A DNA stretch of 64,000 nucleotides from Solanum dulcamara (lineage: Eukaryota > Streptophyta > Magnoliopsida > Solanales > Solanaceae), in contig NC_077247.1 in assembly GCF_947179165.1 (NCBI RefSeq), forward strand, positions 46,730,935-46,794,934, given 5' to 3'. The position numbers and the translations under genes were made by a program. Under the pieces are notes generated by a model. That model saw only the letters and a program-made list of their open reading frames with translations. It searched no databases and had not been told where the DNA came from. This document shows positions 11,725 through 23,800 of the stretch, in pieces (position 1 is the stretch's first letter; every line of letters starts with the position of its first letter).

Positions 11725-14700
11725 AATCATGTTACACCCCACACTCTTGAGCTCAGAACGTCTTCTTAAGTTCCTTAGACACTATCATGTGAGCCGGATA
11801 AGCTACGACACTATCAAACAACTCTAAGGAAAGAAGATTGTGATACCTCGCGAGAAGGGAGGTTGGAGATAGAGTCATAAGAATTCGGAAAGAGTTGGAG
11901 GCTAAGAAGTGAGTCGTAGGACTCGATTTACCTACGTAAGACACTAAGTTAAGAGTCTTATACACTTAAGTTGCTTAAGGATATATCAAGCTTACGTAGT
12001 ACGGATTACATAGGCTCTTAAAGTGAGACGAAATTACAAACCCGCGAGAAAGGGAAAAAGGCGATGCGTGAAAGCCAATGGAGGAGCGACACGTGGAAGC
12101 ACCTCAAGCAAGCAGGTGATGCACCTACTTAGGGTCAAGTAGGTGATGTAGCTGCTTGGGGGAGGTGGACCCCGCTGCCACGTGGCAGCCCCTAATTGGC
12201 AGCATGACACGGTGGCCAATCATGGCTTAACACGTGTCATCCTTAGGGGCTGACACGTGTCACCCCTTGGGACCACCCATATAAGTGATATGTATCTCAA
12301 ACTTCAGCTTGTTCATCAAAAATTTCCAGCAGCAACGTGAACAAAAAACCCTAAAGCTAAGGAGAGAAACTTGCGACGATTTTGAGAGAAAAATAGGTAA
12401 GTCCCATTTTCGTTCCGTAAATTAATTAATTAGCGTATAATACAATGATATGGAAGTATTAGTAGTATAAAATTAGGATTTGGTGCAGCAAAAATCAAAC
12501 AGCAAGCTGCCACAACGATTCAGCACGTAAAAACAATTCCGAGGCGCGATTTCGGCAAGTTTTAGCCAATTTCGGGAAAGGTAAGTGCTTCCCCTCTAAT
12601 TTGAAGTTTATGATGTTAAATTATGGTGTATTACACACCTTAGGAGCTGCTTGAAGTTGGGGAAAAGGTTTGAAAAGTTCGGCGTTCAAAATAAATGAAG
12701 TTGGAATCGCTATAGTTAAGTTGTTGTCGAAATAAGGTGTTGTACGCGTAGGGGTTGCTGCTGGTTATGTTGTGGCGTGTTGCAGGGTCTAAAAGTTCTC
12801 TAAATGATCTGGTGGAGATTCTGGTTGTAGATACATGACCCTCCGCTTTTGCAATCAAAGAATTCGTGAAAGAAAAATTAAAAACTCTAGTTTTGGTATC
12901 TTAGTTTCGAGTGAATTGTTGGGGTTCATATTGAGTAATTTTGTCGTAATATGTATATGTATGGGCTGCTAGTTGAATTGTTGGTTGGCTGCAGGTGATA
13001 AGGACATGGTTGGGAATTCGGATAGGGCACATTATAGGGGAGGTGCTGCCCGATTTTCGTTAACATCTTAACTAGTTAAGGAACTAGTCGAGAAGGCGAG
13101 CGAAGGGATGAATGTTATGAATACTCGTGGGTAGTCAAAGTTGCTGAAAAGTCTAAGGTTGTTAATACTTGCATTACTTCCATGTTAAATAGGTTTCGAG
13201 GACAACGACGTGGACGTGATTAAGAGAAGTCCATACAAGGTATGTGAAGCTTTCTTTTGGCGTATTTTTGGAATAAGTATGTAGAGCTATTTCTCTTTTC
13301 TTTTGGCATGTCCTAGATATAAGTTATAAATGATATGAATATGATATTTGGGATTTAATCCATTCGTAAATGCCTGAGTATGAGTCGAGACTCTTGTTTA
13401 CTTTTTGATATTAGAACTCCTGTAATAGCTGAGTCACTGCCTTTAAGTCTTCTATGTGATGGAAACTAGTACATATAAAGCCTATTTCTTCTCTCCTTTA
13501 GGATGACTTAACTTTTAAGTGAAATGATATATGATATGGGTTTAGAGGTAATTCCATTTATGAACTCTGAGGGTAACTCGTGACTTGTAGTCACTTCTGA
13601 CCATTTAGAGTCTGAAAGTAGTCAAATCATTATTCCTGAGCCTTCTATATAGTGAATAGTAAGTGGAGATACAAGCTCCTTTCCTTGAAGGCTCTGAACG
13701 ATCAATGTCTCTGATTGCATAACTGTGTCTCTGATTGCATAACTCTGTCTCTGATTGCATAACTGTGTCTCTGATTGCATAACTATGTCTTTGATTGCAT
13801 AAGCTATGTGGCATTCTCTTGATGCATGTCTGTGATTCCTGAGGCCCCAACTGATGTAAGCCTAATGACATCTAGAGGGCACTTCGGATAAGTACCTTCC
13901 TGGTCTTCAGGTGACGGTTCACTTGACAGTTTCATCGAGTCTCAGATAAGGACTTAGTTGCATATGGTTTCTCACTACTCTACTTGTGCATACTGTAATC
14001 CTACTTTCTTTGCGTCCTACGATGGGTCGGATATTATGTTAGGCGCAGTTTTACTACTTCTTTCACCGCGTCTCAGGCCGGATGTGTATAGTTCCACGCA
14101 TGAGGAGACGATGTCGTACGTGAGGTGTGATATATGTTATATGGTATGACGATACAATTATTCACCGAGTCTCGGGCCAACTGTAATATGATAGTAAATG
14201 TGGTGAAATAAGGAAGGAGCATCGAGTCCCTCCTTAGAGGGCCGGGTACGTATGTATATTATGATGGTACGCTATAGACGTACACCACTCCATTCACCGA
14301 GTCCCTCACTAAAGGGGCCGGATACTTTATGTAGGCATGCATATGAGATTAGAGTGATACAGTGTGACCCTGAGCCCCGCAGTGAACCGGGTGTAATACA
14401 ATGATATACTTGGTAAGATTATACCATATACGATGATATGATACCGTATGTGATGATATGATGAAATAAAATGCATGATGATACGATGATATGTGAATAT
14501 GAAGAAATGATTATGACACTGAGTTCACTAGAGGGTCGGGCATAGTATATGATGATATATAGGATTACGTGTCCTAAAGTGCAGGTACAGTAATTTGTTA
14601 ATTGTTACACTTGTCCCTTGCATCGTTATTTCAGTTATGGTCTCAGTTATGTGTTGTTATGCTTTATATACTCAGTATATATATCGTACTGACCCCCCGT

Positions 14701-15201
14701 ACTCTGGGGGGCTGCGTTTCATGCCCGCAGGTACAGATGTTCATTCTGGAGATCCGTCAGCTTAGGAGTTCCTCTCAGCTGTGTCGGTAGTGCTTCACTA
14801 TTCTGGAGCCTAAATTTTGATGCTGGTTACTTAATGTATACATTTGTACATTCAGAGGTACGGCAGGGGCGTTGTCCTGCCATATGTTGTTGTTACTATT
14901 CCTAAAGGTCTGTAGACATATGAATGTGGGATGTTTGTGAGCTCGTTTCAATTGTGCCTATATGGCATTTTATGAGTATTGTTTTTATGTTACAGCAGCC
15001 TTGTCGGCTTGCATTCCTTTATGTGTTATGAGACGAGTGAAGGAGGTCATACGTACATGAAAAAGTTTTAACTCATTTGTTTTTTTTTTGTGAGTAGTAT
15101 CCCCTTGTTCATAGTTCAATATGACTATAACAGATAGGTAGGTATATGGGGGTCCAGGTCGGACCCCGGTCGCGGCCTACGGGTTAGGTCGTGACAAATC
15201 A
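11725..15201. mobile_element. Solo LTR with target-site duplication (LTR 11730-15196, 3467 bp)
   Basis: The element starts TGTTACACCCCACA and ends GGTCGTGACA, giving TG...CA termini. It is bounded by a perfect 5-bp duplication AATCA (11725-11729 and 15197-15201). No gag, pol, primer-binding site or second LTR is present, so it is best read as a solo LTR left by unequal recombination of a large LTR retrotransposon. The gypsy superfamily is likely from the termini, but this is inferred. It is GC-richer than its surroundings and contains a 20-bp minisatellite and recurrent CACCGAGTCTC.GGCC motifs (14060-14300). Confidence 0.85.
13706..13805. repeat. 20-bp minisatellite, 5 copies, inside the solo LTR
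   Basis: The unit TGTCTCTGATTGCATAACTG repeats at 13706, 13726, 13746, 13766 and 13786 with one or two changes in later copies. The exact 20-bp period is visible directly. Confidence 0.95.
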
Positions 15202-15714
15202 AAACTTTATATAAAATACAAAATAAAGAGAAATCATGAGAGAACTACAAAAAATAAATAAATAATGCAACATCATTTTTATAATCTTAATCATTAGAAT
15301 ATTTTAAAAATATATGAAATCAATGCACAATTTTTTGAGCTCTTGTCGACATCCACTTCCACAAGCCACAATCAACGTTTAATAGCCTTCATCTTATTCT
15401 TCAAGTCACATAAGAACGTCAATATAATAAGCACGGAAAACATGACAACTTAAAATGCTAATATGCTCATTTAACAAAGTTTTACAATAAATCTCTATTT
15501 TTAGGACTATAATATAGAATACAAAATAATGTCATGAATATGACTATTAATTATTTTGGGTGTTATAATAATAAAAAGTAATGGGAGATGAAAATAAAGA
15601 CCATTAAATTTTACATTAAAGAAAATTAAAAATGATCTTTTAGCTTCTTAACATTGCATATTTAACATAATTTTGAAAGTTAAATGAGTGATTTTTTAAA
15701 TATGTTTAATATAA

Positions 15715-16480
15715 CACATAAATAAGGAAAAATAGAAAAGACCTCAAAAAAATTTATAAAATAATTGTAGTTCGCCAAAGATAGGTGTCATATCACTTAT
15801 TTTTAATTTTATTATTATACATAAATATAAATTACTATTATTCTCTTGCAGTATATTTATCATGACGATCATTGATGAACTTTTTTATATATTGTCTCGA
15901 TTATATTTCAGACTTTTTTTTTTCAATATCATTTTATTGTAGTGGAGAATTAAGCGTCCTATTCTACAAAACGATCACCAAAACTCATATAAAGGTGAAA
16001 GTAGAATAATTAGAAAAGTTTGATGAAAAAGTTTATTTGCACAATGATTTGACTTCGTTTTTCCTACATGATCAAGTAATTATTTTTAATATAGCACATA
16101 AATAAGGAAAAATAGAGAAAAGTTCCCAAAAATTAAAAATAAATTTGTTGTTCTTGGCCAAGAAGAGGTGTCATATCACTTATTCCTAATTTTGTTATTA
16201 TACATAAATATAAATTGTTATTATTCTCTTGCAGTGTATTTATCATGACGATCATTTGTAGAGCCTTTTTCTATATTATCTCGGATATATTTCGAACATT
16301 TTTTTTCTATTTTCAATATCATTTTGTTGGAGTGGAGAATTAAGCATCCTATTCTACGAAACAATCACCAAAACACATATAAAGGTAAAAGTAGAATCAT
16401 CAGGAAAGTTTAATGAAAATGTTTATTTGCACAATGATTTGACTTCTGTTTTCCTATATGATCAAGTATATTTTTCTATA
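15715..16480. repeat. Tandem direct repeat, about 385-bp period, two copies
   Basis: CACATAAATAAGGAAAAATAG occurs at 15715 and 16095, and GTTTATTTGCACAATGATTT at 16031 and 16421. Between these landmarks the copies run in the same order (GGTGTCATATCACTTATT, CTCTTGCAGT, TTTATCATGACGATCATT, GTGGAGAATTAAGC). No coding frame spans it. Confidence 0.85.
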
Positions 16481-17299
16481 GCTAGCTTTTCTTCTTTGTT
16501 AATTTTTTTCACTTTTTTAATTAAGCTTTTTGGTCTTATACGATTTATCTTTGTATTTGCTATTTGTTCAACATTTTTAATGACAGAATATACTAAAATT
16601 TGCATTACTTGAAATTCTTGTCAAGTTTTTACAATAATATTAATGTAATAAAAATATGACTTACACGTACATAAAAAAAAGAGAAAAATAAAAATAATTA
16701 TGCCTTTTCGCCAATAATTTTGTGGGGGCCTGTTTAGATTTTTTTCACTAAATTGTTGGATTGAAGTTCTATCCGTTGATCAAAAGATCAATATCATGAA
16801 GAAGATGAAATTTTTTTATTCAACCAAAAAAACAACTACAAGAAAGTAATCAAATCTCATATATGTAAAAAAAGAAGAAGCTAAAAGCAATGTATAAGCT
16901 ATAAAATATTTTATATAAAGTTATACAAAAATTGTGATTCTTGGCCAAAAAGATGAGCAAGTTTCACCTATTTAATCTCTAACGTTACTATACATATAAT
17001 TTGATCATCTCTTTTGTAACAAAATTTCTAATGCCTCTATTTATAGGACAAAAATATGGAACACCAAATCATCTATTAATATAATTTAGGAGTTATGATT
17101 GTTAAAAATCATGAGAGTAATAAAAATAAAGACAGTTAAGTTTTTAGATTAATGAATAAATTAAATAGTAATTGACACATTCATTGTTGTATAATAATAA
17201 TAAATAAATAAATAAAAAAAGGTCCAAAAATAAAAAATAAAAAATAAGATCATTGACAAAAAAGAGGTGCCATGTTTCTTTTCTTTTATCTAACTTTAT

Positions 17300-19229
17300 A
17301 TAATATATAAATTTGTCAAATTACCCAAGTAACAAAGGTACTGAATTTTAATCTCACTATTGTTCGTTATCAAAAAAATATTCTAAACTATTTGGTCCAG
17401 CCACTAAAGTGGACCTCCAACTCCACTTCAACCACAAGTCCCACTGTCTTGATGTAGCCTACCTATACCTAAGTCCATTTTGAGTTGACTTTCACAATCA
17501 AGTTGACCTTCTGAAAGTTCCTCTCTTCTATAGTAGAAAAAAATAATAATGTGAAATTAGAAGTAGTATACTTTGGTAATTGAATTTTGTTATATTCCAT
17601 CGCTAAATAAAATTAGCATAATTTTTTTATTATTTAACGGCAAAATTTGTTTGGTCAGTAATTCTTTATTTTCTAGTAATGAATTTACAGATGGTCATAA
17701 TAAATTATAATATTAAAATGTATCACTTTAGTGGTAGAAATTAACAACAAAGTGGTCAATTATTCTTGATCTAACTCATATAACCAAAAATCTCATGATC
17801 ATCACTAATTATCCATCACCAACTCATGATTTACAATGTTATTATTTTATTACTTTGCTATTTAATTTATGAAAGAATTTTACATTTATAAATAGTTGTG
17901 TTTCTTTTTATTGTGTTGTAGTATAAAAATTATGTGTGAAAAAATATTTTATTGTGTAGTGAGGTTGGAGTAGTGAAAGAAGAAAAATTCTAAATCTGTA
18001 ATTTTTTTACTGTACAAAATAGAATAATTTTATGTTGAAGGAAGATGTTTTTTTTTTACAAAGTTTTGAACTATTTAATTAAGCCGGAGTTATTTAAGTT
18101 ATATGATGTTGTTGGATTATAACAAGGCTTTGGAATAAAATAAAGCTTAGAAACGGATAAAAATGAAAATTATGATAAGGCTATTGCAAGAACCAATTTC
18201 AATCCCCTATAGCATACGTGGAGGGTAAAAATGGTGGGAGGCCGGGGTGGGGGGGTGGGGTGTAATTATTAATAGATTGTTTTTGCAATTTTTAATATGA
18301 AAATTGGATGTGTTAATTGATAATGGCAAATAGAAATCTTTTGGCTAACAACAGGATTATGAACGAGATCATTTTTACAATGAAGAGTGAGTAATTAATT
18401 AGTTGTTCTAATATATATATATATAGCATTTCACACTTTTAATAAAACTTTTTTGATAATGTGTAATTCTTTGGACCAAAGTATTCATAAATGTCGGATA
18501 ATTTTGTGGAGTATCAACATTAGTCAGTAATAATGTTGATTTTGTCTCATTCCTTCAAACTTAAAAGATATGATGTGCTCACCAATTCCTTCAAACTAGT
18601 CTTGGTAAGATAATTATTAAGACAATGATGTGATCACCCATTCCCTCAACTAGTCTTAGATAATTATGTGACCAATTCCTTCTACCTTATCCTTTTATCT
18701 TCATGTTTGGCTCTGCAATGATTCCTACCACATATTTATTTTATAAGTTCCCATATTATCTCAAATCTCTATAACGCAAATTGCCAATTTCCTAATTTTA
18801 TAACTAAAAGATTCGAAAACCATCGTAATTGCTCCAATTTGTTTTTTGACTAAATTTAATACTTCCTCACATAATTGAAAGAATTGTGAAAGATTAAAAT
18901 ACGTACACAAATCGAACACGAAATGTAATTTATACGAATATAATTTTATATCTAAAGACACATTTCACTCTCGTAGAAGCAATTCTTGTTGTAATTGGGG
19001 CCACCCCCTAACAACTTGTCTAAAGACTAACTAAAGAGAAAGTGCAGAGTGCTCCAACTATACCCTACGGCACCCATTCGAATTGGTTTTTTTCATCAAT
19101 CATAATGCTTCATAATTGGATTGGGCAATTGGCATGAGTTAAATGGAAGTACTCTCATGGCTAATTCCTTTTTTTCAGAAAAAAAAAATATTGGTTGATC
19201 TCTTCCCTTCTCTCTAACTACCTAGAGGG
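17300..19229. other. Intergenic
   Basis: Holds a G-rich run (18236-18260), an AT dinucleotide run near 18411-18425, and loosely repeated CCAATTCCTTC-containing segments (18545-18690). No gene recognised. Confidence 0.35.
18236..18260 (+). other. G-quadruplex-capable G-run
   Basis: Four runs of three or more G (GGG, GGGG, GGGGGGG, GGGG) are separated by loops of 5, 1 and 1 bases, matching the standard G4 consensus. Folding is inferred from the pattern only. Confidence 0.55.
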
Positions 19230-19238
19230 AAATAATAA

Positions 19239-19889
19239 GAGATAAGTATCAAAAACATCTAAATTATCACATTTTTTTGAATTTCATATCTAAATTATTT
19301 GAATGGTAAGTTTCCTATTCAAACTATCACTTATTAGTTTGAAAAACACACCTATGTATAATACACTCTCTCTTTTATTTAAAAAAATGTTGCCACTTGA
19401 CATTGCACATAAATAAAATATTTCACCTTGACAAAATAAAACAAACTTTTAATATTAGTTAAAAGTTAAAGATTAAAGTTTATTATCCAAGAAAAAATTA
19501 TTTTTTGAAAAATAAAATTTAAAATATTTTTCTCACCCAACTCTACCACCTCCCTCCCACCCAATCCACCTCGTCCCCCACCCCCACTTCCGACAATCCT
19601 CCTCCCTTTTATTTTTTAAATTTCTTTTATAAAATATTTTTGAAAAATTCTGACTCCATCTCTTCCCCCAATCCTTCATAAAATAATTGATATTATTTTA
19701 TTTTAAAAAAATTCTACCCACCCCATTTAACCCTCTGCTCTTAACTTATTGTTATTTTTTAATATATTTTTCTCATTTTGTGTTAGATATATACATATAT
19801 TTTTAGAAAAATATTTTTTTCTACTTACATATCAAATATAACAAAAATAAAATTTTTATTTTAAAACAAGTCTTGCATCAAATAAAAGA

Positions 19890-19952
<63 letters not shown>

Positions 19953-20451
19953 CACAAAATGAAAAAAATTGAAGAAAAAGATTAGGTGGGTGGAATAGAA
20001 TTGTTTCTTTTGAAAAATTAAAACAAAAACTAAATTATTATATGGGTGGGGGGAGATGAAGTAAGAATTTCTTTAAAATTTTTACAAAGAAAATTATAAA
20101 ATAAACTAAAAATTAGGGGGGGGGGTTTACGGTGAGAGGAAGTGGTGGAGTGGGTAAAAAAAATATTTTATATTTTATTTTATAATATTTTTTGGGGATA
20201 GTAATACTTTAGTATTTAACTTTAATTAATACTAATAATTTATTTAATTTTTGTCAAGGTGAAATATTTTATCTATGTGAAGTGTGATGTGATAATTTTT
20301 TAAAAAATAAAAAAGAGTATAGTACACACACCATAATGAGTGTGTAATAAAAAAAAAGTATGTTTCTCAAACTAATAAGTGATAGTTTAAGTATGAAACC
20401 TACACTATTAATAATTTAGTATGATAGTTGAGGTGTGTTAACACTTATCTC
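19239..20451. mobile_element. Mutator-type foldback element with ~500-bp arms (1213 bp)
   Basis: The ends begin, read inward, with GAGATAAGT and are flanked by a perfect 9-bp duplication AAATAATAA (19230-19238 and 20452-20460). The two arms are inverted copies over almost their full length. Shared inverted blocks include AAACTATCACTTATTAGTTT, AATATTTCACCTTGACAAAA and CATTTTGTGTTA. The unpaired centre (about 19792-19950) carries ACAT and AT microsatellites. The left arm has C-rich tracts (19545-19595) and the right arm matching G-rich ones (20045-20125). The 9-bp TSD and GAGATAA start are those of Mutator-like elements. There is no transposase. Confidence 0.9.
19891..19950. repeat. ACAT and AT microsatellites at the foldback centre
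   Basis: Seven ACAT units (19891-19918) run into an uninterrupted AT repeat to 19950. Confidence 0.95.
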
Positions 20452-20460
20452 AAATAATAA

Positions 20461-22340
20461 TGCACATACTTGTTACATCATCATGCATCATGCTCATCTA
20501 TTATCACACCATCAAAAAAGTTGTTGTCTTATCCTTTTAGAACCTCACATATAAAATTAGAGTGAATATATTGTTGTTGTTGGTTGTCTTCTATTATCAT
20601 TTTAAAAAAAAAAATGGGTCCACTGCCCTTCCACTCTTGTATTACTTATTCTTACATTAGCATTTTACTACATGTGTTCTATTTTCTAATCCTGATCACT
20701 TATAATACAAAAATTGGACTTAAAGAGAGACCTTGGTTTAGCTATGAACTAACTTTCTATGCTTAATTAAAAACAAAAACTTGCCAATGACATCTTTGAT
20801 GGTTGTCAATATTGCATTATTTTCTATATGTAGTACTTGATGAAATTGTTAGCCAAAAGTTCATTAAAAAATGGTTGCACGTGTAACTACAATCCCACTA
20901 GGATACTAATGTGTATTTTAAAACAAATTAAAAGAAGATATCAAATACAAGCTTGCTTTATTAATCAGTTGCCATCTTAATCCAATAATTAATTTTCTTC
21001 CCCTCAAGGGTCACAGTTGCTTAAATAAATTTTTATATACACCTTGTTTCACGTTGAAAATATTGGGTTCTAGATGGACCCAACTAAATAGCTACATCCT
21101 CACTTGGTTCAGTATTTACAACAATTGTAATATTATTGTTCACAACTTAATTTCTATTTTAACTTATATGGAAAATAAAATATATTTAATTTACTTATAA
21201 ATTAAATAAGGATGAATTCACATGTAGTTTGAAAGAGAAGGTTCCTCCTAAAGTGTTTACTATTAAATTAGTTTTAACATCGATCTTAAAAGATGGATGA
21301 AGTAGGTCAAATACTTATCTTGGAATGTAACTATGGACATTGGACACAATAGGGGGTAGGACCACACACATGTAACACATGGTTAGTGTAATATAGTTAG
21401 AAGTAGATCAAGAAAAAACTACCATTTTGGTTATACCTATTTTTGATGGGTGGTTCCAAGAATATAGTCATTGACTGGAAATATTCCACTCATGATTTTT
21501 TGGTTTTATTTCATGAAATGCATGTTGCCGTATTTTTCGGTTAAGGTTTTCTTTAAATTAAAAGAGGAATAGAATATTGAAAGATGTTGTGCTTTGGAGA
21601 TTAGGAGCTCCGTTGATTGGGGATTTTGATTTCACGTCGTTAGTTATTGATGATGATTCAATTCCTTATCTTATTCTTTATCTTATGATCTTCTTCTTCA
21701 TTTTTCTTTTCCTTGATACTATATATAATAAAATTTATTTATTTATATTTATTTTCTATATTATTATAAAAGCACGAATATAAATGTTGATTGACTAAAA
21801 TATTCACTAAAAGTTAATTTACTTATTTACTCTTTTAAGTTGAAATTATTTACTCTTTTAAGTTGAAATTTCCTCCATCTGAGAAATTACTAATGAGTAT
21901 AAATGTAATTTTGTTCTAGAACTAAACAAAATATATTTCTATTAGGACTAAGTTTATTGCAAGATACATATTAACCTATTACTACTACAAACTGAACATT
22001 AAATCTATTTCAAGTAAATTACGAGTAGAAAATTTCTACACGTTTTATAATATTGATCGATCAAAATATCTATTAAATATTGAAAGACTTTTATATCCTT
22101 AATGAGTAAATATTTACTAGTTATAACTTTAGTTAATTTCAAAGTCCTACATATTTGCATGGTAATTAAATAACAATCATTTTAAAAAATAGTAAATAAC
22201 AATTTTATCTATTGTAGAAAAATAGTAAATGATAATTTTATCTTAGAGTCTTTCAATAAAGGATAAAATGTTCAATCAATAATTCAGTGAGCTACAACCT
22301 CCCGTCATTAATCTTTTTTCCTAAATTCAAGATTATTCGA
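20461..22340. other. Intergenic, AT-rich
   Basis: Contains a short direct repeat of about 22 bp (TACTCTTTTAAGTTGAAATT, 21829-21870). The frame at 21577-21783 opens on TTG, has a hydrophobic AT-driven tail and is not supported as a gene. Confidence 0.35.
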
Positions 22341-22349
22341 GACCAAACT

Positions 22350-23180
22350 CCTAGATTCCAAGTCGAATCAGGGTCAAATCTTAATTTGATTGTTGGATCT
22401 TGAGTTATAAATCGAGGTAAGATTTCGGATGGAGTGTCAAGGTTGGGTCCCGAATTAGATGTTAGGGTGGGATTTAATGTTAGGTGTCGGAGTTAGGTTT
22501 CAGATCGAGAGTCGAGGTTGTGTGCTAGATCAAGTATTGAAGTGGGTGTGTAATCGATTATCGGCTTTGAGTGTAGGTAACAGATTTCGGTTCGAAAGTC
22601 GGATCCTAATTCGAAAGTCGGGTCCTAAATCAAAACTTGGAGTCGGGTCCTATGTCGAAAGTCGGGATTGTTTCCTAGGTCAAATTCGGGGTCAGATCTC
22701 GATTTGCAAGTCAGATCCAAGGTTTGATGTTGGGGTCGAATCTCGAGACGAAAGTCGGGCCGAATCAAGAGTTGGAAGCCGGGGTCGGTCTCATGTAGGA
22801 TGGTAGGGTCGGGTGGGGTCAGATTTCGGTTCTAAAGTTGGGAGCAGGGTCGAATCTCAAATCGGAAGTCGGATCCCAATCCGAGATTCGAATTGGGTCC
22901 TAGATCCGGAGTTGGTGTCGGAAGTGTGGTCCCGAATTAGTATCGGGTGTCAGGTGTCGAGGTTGAATGTCGGGGTCAAATTTCAGTCGTGTCCAGAGTC
23001 GAATATCTAGATCGGATCTCGATTGAGTCTCGAATCGAGTCCTAAAACGAATGTTGGATCAGCAAATGGTCGGGAGTTAAGGTCAAGTCTTGATTCGAAA
23101 GTAGAGTCCCGATTCAGGTGTCGGATGTCGGGGTCGAGTTTGAGTCGAGTGTCGAAATAGGACTCTAAATTAATCATCAA
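22350..23180. repeat. Degenerate TCG-rich minisatellite-like tract
   Basis: About 830 bp in which variants of GTCGGGTCCTAATTCGAAA, GTCGGGGTCGAAT and GAGTCGAG recur every 10-25 bases with no fixed period. It is much richer in CpG and TCGA than the surrounding DNA. Open frames across it (22459-22806, 22813-23010, and minus 23007-23285) give repetitive Ser/Arg/Gly/Val strings and are best explained as by-products of the repeat. Confidence 0.7.
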
Positions 23181-23800
23181 ATATTTTTTATATGATAATT
23201 GATAGGAAGTAACGTACAAATTATGTTCGTAGACATTAGTATTGAATAAAACACGAAAGATACTGTGATTCTCGATCCCCTTCATGTCACTAAGTTATTA
23301 GTACAGTTCTAGTAGAAAATGGTTGCTAAACAAAACAAAAGAGAATAATTTGTGTCCAGGTTGGAATCAATCTATTGTTAGTATTTAAGCATCTTATTCT
23401 AATGGAAAGTTTTATGTTTTTTTTAATAACGATAGTGTCCAACTCAGCTTATGCACTTAATTTGTTTAGTGAATAATTAGTGCTTTCCATTAATATAGAT
23501 ATGGAATTCTATTTCCAAATTTAGGCAGAAAAAAATTACCTACGTAATACTTTTGTCATTTGAAATTCGCACTTTAATCTCTCAATATGGTATTTATCCC
23601 ATTATTCTATCAAAAAGAATTATTCCCTCCATTTCTTTTTAGTTGCCATGATAAGATTTTGCATATCGTTAAAAAAAATTTAATTAAGAGAGTAATTTGA
23701 CAAATATATTTCTTATTAATTTTTTAATTTTTATTTATTTATTTACGTGCCTCTTAATTCTAAAATAATTAATAAGAAGGATAAAGCTGAAATAAAATAA

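Larger units (their letters stand above)
10919..17210. repeat. Old tandem/complex repeat array interrupted by a solo LTR
   Basis: A unit of roughly 750 bp starts CAAAGTCATAAGT at 10919 and again at 11675, where the second copy is split by the LTR at 11730-15196 and resumes at 15202. Shared landmarks in order are AAATAAAGAGAAATCAT, AATAGCCTTCAT, CTCTATTT.TAGGACTATAATAT, ATGGGAG and ATAAAGACCAT. A third partial copy with CCTCTATTTATAGGAC and ATGAGAGTAATAAAAATAAA lies at about 17030-17200. No coding frame. Confidence 0.65.

Noticed and set aside
21577..21783. ORF of 68 codons beginning DVVLWRLGAPLIGDFD after the initiator
   Set aside because: Opens on TTG, second half is AT-driven hydrophobic sequence, no recognised family or splice context.
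22459..23285. Several long ORFs with Ser/Arg/Gly-rich products, superficially like an SR protein
   Set aside because: They follow from the TCG-rich repeat tract, exist on both strands, and no frame shows conserved domain order.
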